DNA of 7,441 nt from Dehalococcoidia bacterium. GTDB taxonomy: Bacteria; Chloroflexota; Dehalococcoidia; Dehalococcoidales; JAUVZE01. The stretch is from assembly GCA_030602665.1 (NCBI GenBank), contig JAUVZE010000051.1:1-7441 (forward strand). The letters are read 5' to 3'. Both the position numbers and the translations under genes were made by a program. Below, in pieces: positions 5,404 through 7,441 of this stretch (positions are counted from its first letter, which is position 1; each line of letters starts with the position of its first letter). A model generated the notes under the pieces. That model had not been told where the DNA came from, ran no database searches, and saw nothing but the letters and a program-made list of their open reading frames with translations.

Positions 5404-6356
5404 CCATAATCATCAGACTGTTTTTCCATATAGTTGATAACCTTTTCCGGCGTAAGCAGCCCATTCTCAGTAACTATACCGGTAACCAGCTCCAGCGGCG
5501 TAATATCAAAGTAGGGATTTCTAACCCTGACCTTTGGCGGCAATCTCCCCAGTCCAACTACCTCAGACGTATCTTTCTCTTCCAAATCAACCTCGTCACC
5601 CTTTAGTCTGGGGTCAAACTTAAGCGTCTCACAGAAAACATAAAAGGGAATACCAGCCATCTTAGCCGCTAAAGCTAGCTGATAGGTGCCTATTCCATTA
5701 ATCACCTTACCATCAGCACATACTCGGTCAGCGCCAACCACCACCTTGCTCACCGTTAATAGATAAAGCCCCATAGCCGTGTCATCAATAAAGGTAACCG
5801 GCATCCCATAATACTCAAGTTCTTGAGCTATCCTCTCACCGGTGCGACCCGGACCTGACAGGGTAGTAATCACCTCAACATCCCGGTATTTGGTAAAGGC
5901 TTCCTTTAGCACTGCCACCACCGTTGAACTATAGCTATGAGTCATTATCCTGTCGCCCTCAATAATTAACTCCGAGCCATATTGAGCTATCTGAGCTATA
6001 GCTTGCAGCGATTCCCCAATTACCTCATCAGCCCTAGAAATGGTAAAGCGCCTAATTGAAGGTAAATCCATTTCCACAGATTTTTGAGATATTGCCTTAA
6101 GCAAACGAGCAACGATGTTAAACACTGGTGCCATCGCTGGACGAGCCGACATTAACCTCTCTCCCACCTCCCTCTGCTCCAACTGAAACTCATTAAGGTT
6201 ATCTGCTTGGCTACGCTCAGCAGTAATCTTCAATACCTCTACTGCCTGCCTGGCCAACTGGCTGGCACCGTGAACTTTGTCATTCCTGATTTCTTCTATC
6301 AGGCTAATAATTTCAGGGTTAATGCTCACAAAACTCATTCTACTAGCACTAACCAC
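5400..6356 (-). CDS. eIF-2B/ribose-1,5-bisphosphate isomerase-like protein
   Basis: This is a protein of up to 318 residues with an N-terminal helical domain (about 13-125) and a C-terminal Rossmann-like domain of the IF-2B superfamily, which includes eIF-2B alpha/beta/delta, methylthioribose-1-phosphate isomerase (MtnA) and ribose-1,5-bisphosphate isomerase. Signatures are GDRIMTHSYSS at 134-144, SGPGRTGERIAQEL at 167-180, VVVGADRV at 205-212, DGKVINGIGTYQLALAAK at 215-232, and NPYFDITPLELVTGIVTENG near the C-terminus. The catalytic Asp of the isomerases is present as Asp210. The isomerase Cys after TH is Ser141, as in eIF-2B alpha, and the Lys of NKIGT is Gly221, so activity as a normal isomerase is doubtful. 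The longest frame starts at GTG 6356-6354; ATG at 6338-6336 (residue 7) is a credible alternative, and neither has a clear ribosome binding site. Bacteria have no eIF2, so a regulatory or sugar-phosphate role is more likely than translation initiation. Confidence 0.88.
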   Translation of the reverse strand: MVSASRMSFVSINPEIISLIEEIRNDKVHGASQLARQAVEVLKITAERSQADNLNEFQLEQREVGERLMSARPAMAPVFNIVARLLKAISQKSVEMDLPSIRRFTISRADEVIGESLQAIAQIAQYGSELIIEGDRIMTHSYSSTVVAVLKEAFTKYRDVEVITTLSGPGRTGERIAQELEYYGMPVTFIDDTAMGLYLLTVSKVVVGADRVCADGKVINGIGTYQLALAAKMAGIPFYVFCETLKFDPRLKGDEVDLEEKDTSEVVGLGRLPPKVRVRNPYFDITPLELVTGIVTENGLLTPEKVINYMEKQSDDYG

Positions 6357-6460
6357 GGCAGGTCAAAGGCTAATGGACCAAAGGTTATTTAATAAAGGAG
6401 GGCAAGAGGTAAAACTTCTAGATGCAGTATCCCTGTCCACGTACTAAGAGATTGTTTACC
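6357..6460. other. Gene-free leader between the eIF-2B-like gene and the palindromic array
   Basis: No credible coding frame, RNA gene or strong promoter was found here. It must hold the minus-strand promoter of the eIF-2B-like gene, but no hexamer pair with good spacing stands out. A plus-strand AAAGGAGGG at 6395-6403 resembles a ribosome binding site but has no start codon at a usable distance. Together with the array that follows, it makes a 471-base gap without a gene. Confidence 0.5.
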
Positions 6461-6767
6461 AACCCCTCACCCTTTATCCCCCTCTCCTTAATAAGGGGAG
6501 AGGGAGGAAAATTGTTAAAGGGGCTTCGCCCCTTTTAATTCCTCTGCTCAACAACCTCAGCTAATGAGTCTGGCCTGATGGGGTGCTTAAGAGGGGCGTT
6601 AGCCCCTCTTTTATATTTCTCCCCCCTCTCCTTTGAAGGAGAGAGATACCAAACAAGAGTCAAAGAGAGGCTTCGCCTCTCTTATATAACCCTCCCCCTT
6701 CCCCTCGTCAAGGGGAAGGGGGACAAAGGGGGATGGGGTTACCAAGTAACTTAAAGGGGGTGAGGTT
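6461..6767. repeat. Palindromic array of six GC-rich hairpins bounded by inverted ends
   Basis: About 307 bases contain six hairpins in a row. H1: CCCTCTCC 6480-6487 with GGAGAGGG 6497-6504. H2: AAAGGGGC 6517-6524 with GCCCCTTT 6528-6535. H3: AAGAGGGGC 6589-6597 with GCCCCTCTT 6602-6610. H4: CTCTCCT 6626-6632 with AGGAGAG 6637-6643. H5: AAGAGAGGC 6663-6671 with GCCTCTCTT 6675-6683. H6: a perfect 13-bp stem, 6693-6705 with 6711-6723. H1+H2 and H4+H5 are the same two-part design: a CTCTCC palindrome, then a GCTTCGCC-looped hairpin. The ends, AACCCCTCACCCTTTAT (6461-6477) and TTAAAGGGGGTGAGGTT (6751-6767), are inverted copies differing by two small indels, like the termini of a non-autonomous element. 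There is no transposase gene. I recall similar GC-rich palindromes between genes in Dehalococcoidia genomes. Confidence 0.75.
6515..6538. terminator. Terminator-like hairpin (H2) with T-rich end
   Basis: A stem of AAAGGGGC and GCCCCTTT around a TTC loop is followed on the plus strand by TTAATT, and flanking A and T runs extend the pairing with one bulge. It has the shape of a factor-independent terminator. Both neighbouring genes point away from this interval, so it terminates no visible gene; it could block stray transcription towards rph or simply be part of the repeat. H3 and H5 have similar T-rich ends. Confidence 0.35.
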
Positions 6768-6773
6768 GATAAA

Positions 6774-6802
6774 TTGTCCAGACCATCTATCAATGCTATA
6801 CT
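6774..6802 (+). promoter_or_regulatory. Promoter for rph
   Basis: TTGTCC (6774-6779) and TATACT (6797-6802) are separated by 17 bases, a good sigma-70-type arrangement immediately after the end of the palindromic array. The predicted RNA start near 6809 gives a leader of about 19 bases that includes the AAAGGAG ribosome binding site at 6817-6823. The array ends only about 7 bases upstream of the -35 element. Confidence 0.55.
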
Positions 6803-6827
6803 CAAAGATACATTATAAAGGAGACCT

Positions 6828-7441
6828 ATGAAAAGAGCTGACCGGCGTGCCTGGGACGAGCTGAGACCAGTAAAAATAACCCCCAGATTCCAGAACTTCG
6901 CTGAAGGCTCAGCACTAATAGAATTAGGACAGACCCGAGTGTTATGCTCAGTTAGTGTTGAGGAAAGGGTACCGGCTTTCCTTAAAGGGGGTGGTGGTGG
7001 CTGGATTACTGCCGAATACGCCATGCTACCCCGGGCTACAGTTACTCGTACTCCCCGTGAAAGGGACAGGATTGGCGGTAGAAGCCAGGAAATTCAGCGC
7101 CTCATTGGACGCTCACTACGGGCTGTCACCGACCTTGACGCATTAGGAGAGAGAACTTTAATCGTAGATTGTGATGTGATTCAGGCAGATGGTGGCACCA
7201 GAACGGCCGCTATTACCGGCTCCTATGTAGCCCTATATCAAGCCCTACAAACCATGGCCAATATGGGGATACTGTCAGCTATACCTCTAAAGGGTGTAGT
7301 AGCTGCCACCAGCGTTGGTATTGTGCATAGCTATATGCTGCTAGACCTGTGTTATGATGAAGACTGCTCGGCTGAGGTTGACTTCAATGTGGTGATGACC
7401 AGCCAGGGGGAGTTTGTTGAGATTCAGGGCACGGCTGAAAC
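6828..7441 (+). CDS. rph: Ribonuclease PH, N-terminal part (cut by window edge)
   Basis: The gene starts at ATG 6828 with AAGGAG four bases upstream and is open to the last base: 204 codons plus two bases are visible out of a usual length of about 240, so only roughly the last 35-40 residues are missing. The protein is a phosphate-dependent 3'-to-5' exoribonuclease that trims tRNA 3' ends and works as a hexameric ring. Family landmarks are RRAWDELRPVKI at 6-17, GWITAEYAMLPRAT at 58-71, GGRSQEIQRLIGRSLRAV at 83-100 with phosphate-site Arg85, DGGTRTAAITG at 121-131 with Arg125, and the acidic catalytic patch in LDLCYDEDCSAEVDFN (172-187, including Asp179 and Asp185). All key residues appear intact. 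It has its own promoter just after the palindromic array. Confidence 0.95.
   Translation, partial: MKRADRRAWDELRPVKITPRFQNFAEGSALIELGQTRVLCSVSVEERVPAFLKGGGGGWITAEYAMLPRATVTRTPRERDRIGGRSQEIQRLIGRSLRAVTDLDALGERTLIVDCDVIQADGGTRTAAITGSYVALYQALQTMANMGILSAIPLKGVVAATSVGIVHSYMLLDLCYDEDCSAEVDFNVVMTSQGEFVEIQGTAE

Noticed and set aside
5400..6356. Annotation as a genuine translation initiation factor or as MtnA
   Set aside because: Bacteria lack eIF2, and the Cys and Lys typical of the isomerases are not present; only superfamily membership is supported.
6461..6767. CRISPR array
   Set aside because: The repeated pieces are self-complementary and vary in sequence and spacing; there are no constant-length direct repeats with unique spacers and no cas gene.
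6611..7024. 137-codon minus-strand frame spanning the array and the start of rph
   Set aside because: Its N-terminal part is antisense to conserved RNase PH codons and the rest is low-complexity palindrome; the product looks random.
6955..7146. 63-codon plus-strand frame inside rph
   Set aside because: It is a shifted frame within clear RNase PH coding sequence.

Overview
The window looks like chromosomal DNA of an uncultured bacterium, most plausibly a member of the Chloroflexota (class Dehalococcoidia). This placement is an inference. It rests on an eIF-2B-like protein beside a Nudix protein, a radical SAM protein with a CPWNRCKFC cluster motif, moderate GC content, strong AGGAGG-type ribosome binding sites on some genes, and GC-rich palindromic arrays between genes. 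No rRNA, tRNA, CRISPR array, transposase or phage gene is visible.

Layout. (1) 1-495 (+) is the C-terminal part of a DUF4349-type membrane-anchored coiled-coil protein, cut by the window edge. (2) 492-608 (-) is a short remnant that reads as the N-terminus of a DUF167 (YggU-like) protein, running convergently into the DUF4349 stop. (3) 695-880 and 984-1169 (-) are two 61-residue two-helix membrane proteins, about half identical, repeated with an exact 289-bp period. (4) 1266-3555 (+) is a tightly packed operon: a metallo-beta-lactamase-fold hydrolase, a radical SAM protein and a CinA/PncC-type NMN amidase, with gene overlaps of 10 bp and 1 bp. (5) 3620-4903 (+) is a 12-helix MFS transporter of the monocarboxylate/oxalate-formate type. 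(6) 4996-5403 (+) is a Nudix hydrolase, convergent with and overlapping by 4 bp (7) 5400-6356 (-), an eIF-2B/ribose-1,5-bisphosphate isomerase superfamily protein. (8) 6357-6827 has no gene but carries six hairpins bounded by an imperfect inverted repeat. (9) 6828-7441 (+) is RNase PH, cut by the right edge.

How the genes fit together. The hydrolase, radical SAM and amidase genes are almost certainly co-transcribed and translationally coupled. The amidase suggests a link to pyridine-nucleotide salvage or repair, but the substrates of the first two proteins cannot be read from sequence. The Nudix and eIF-2B-like genes may be functionally paired. The eIF-2B-like protein keeps the catalytic Asp of the sugar-phosphate isomerases but lacks the usual Cys and the Lys of the NKIGT motif, so it may not be a normal isomerase. 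Candidate promoters were found before the small membrane genes, the Nudix gene and rph, with a weaker one before the hydrolase. The most unusual items are the non-standard radical SAM cluster spacing, the altered eIF-2B-like active site beside an atypical Nudix box, the duplicated small membrane genes and the palindromic array. I found no clear evidence for a wholly new defence or mobile system.
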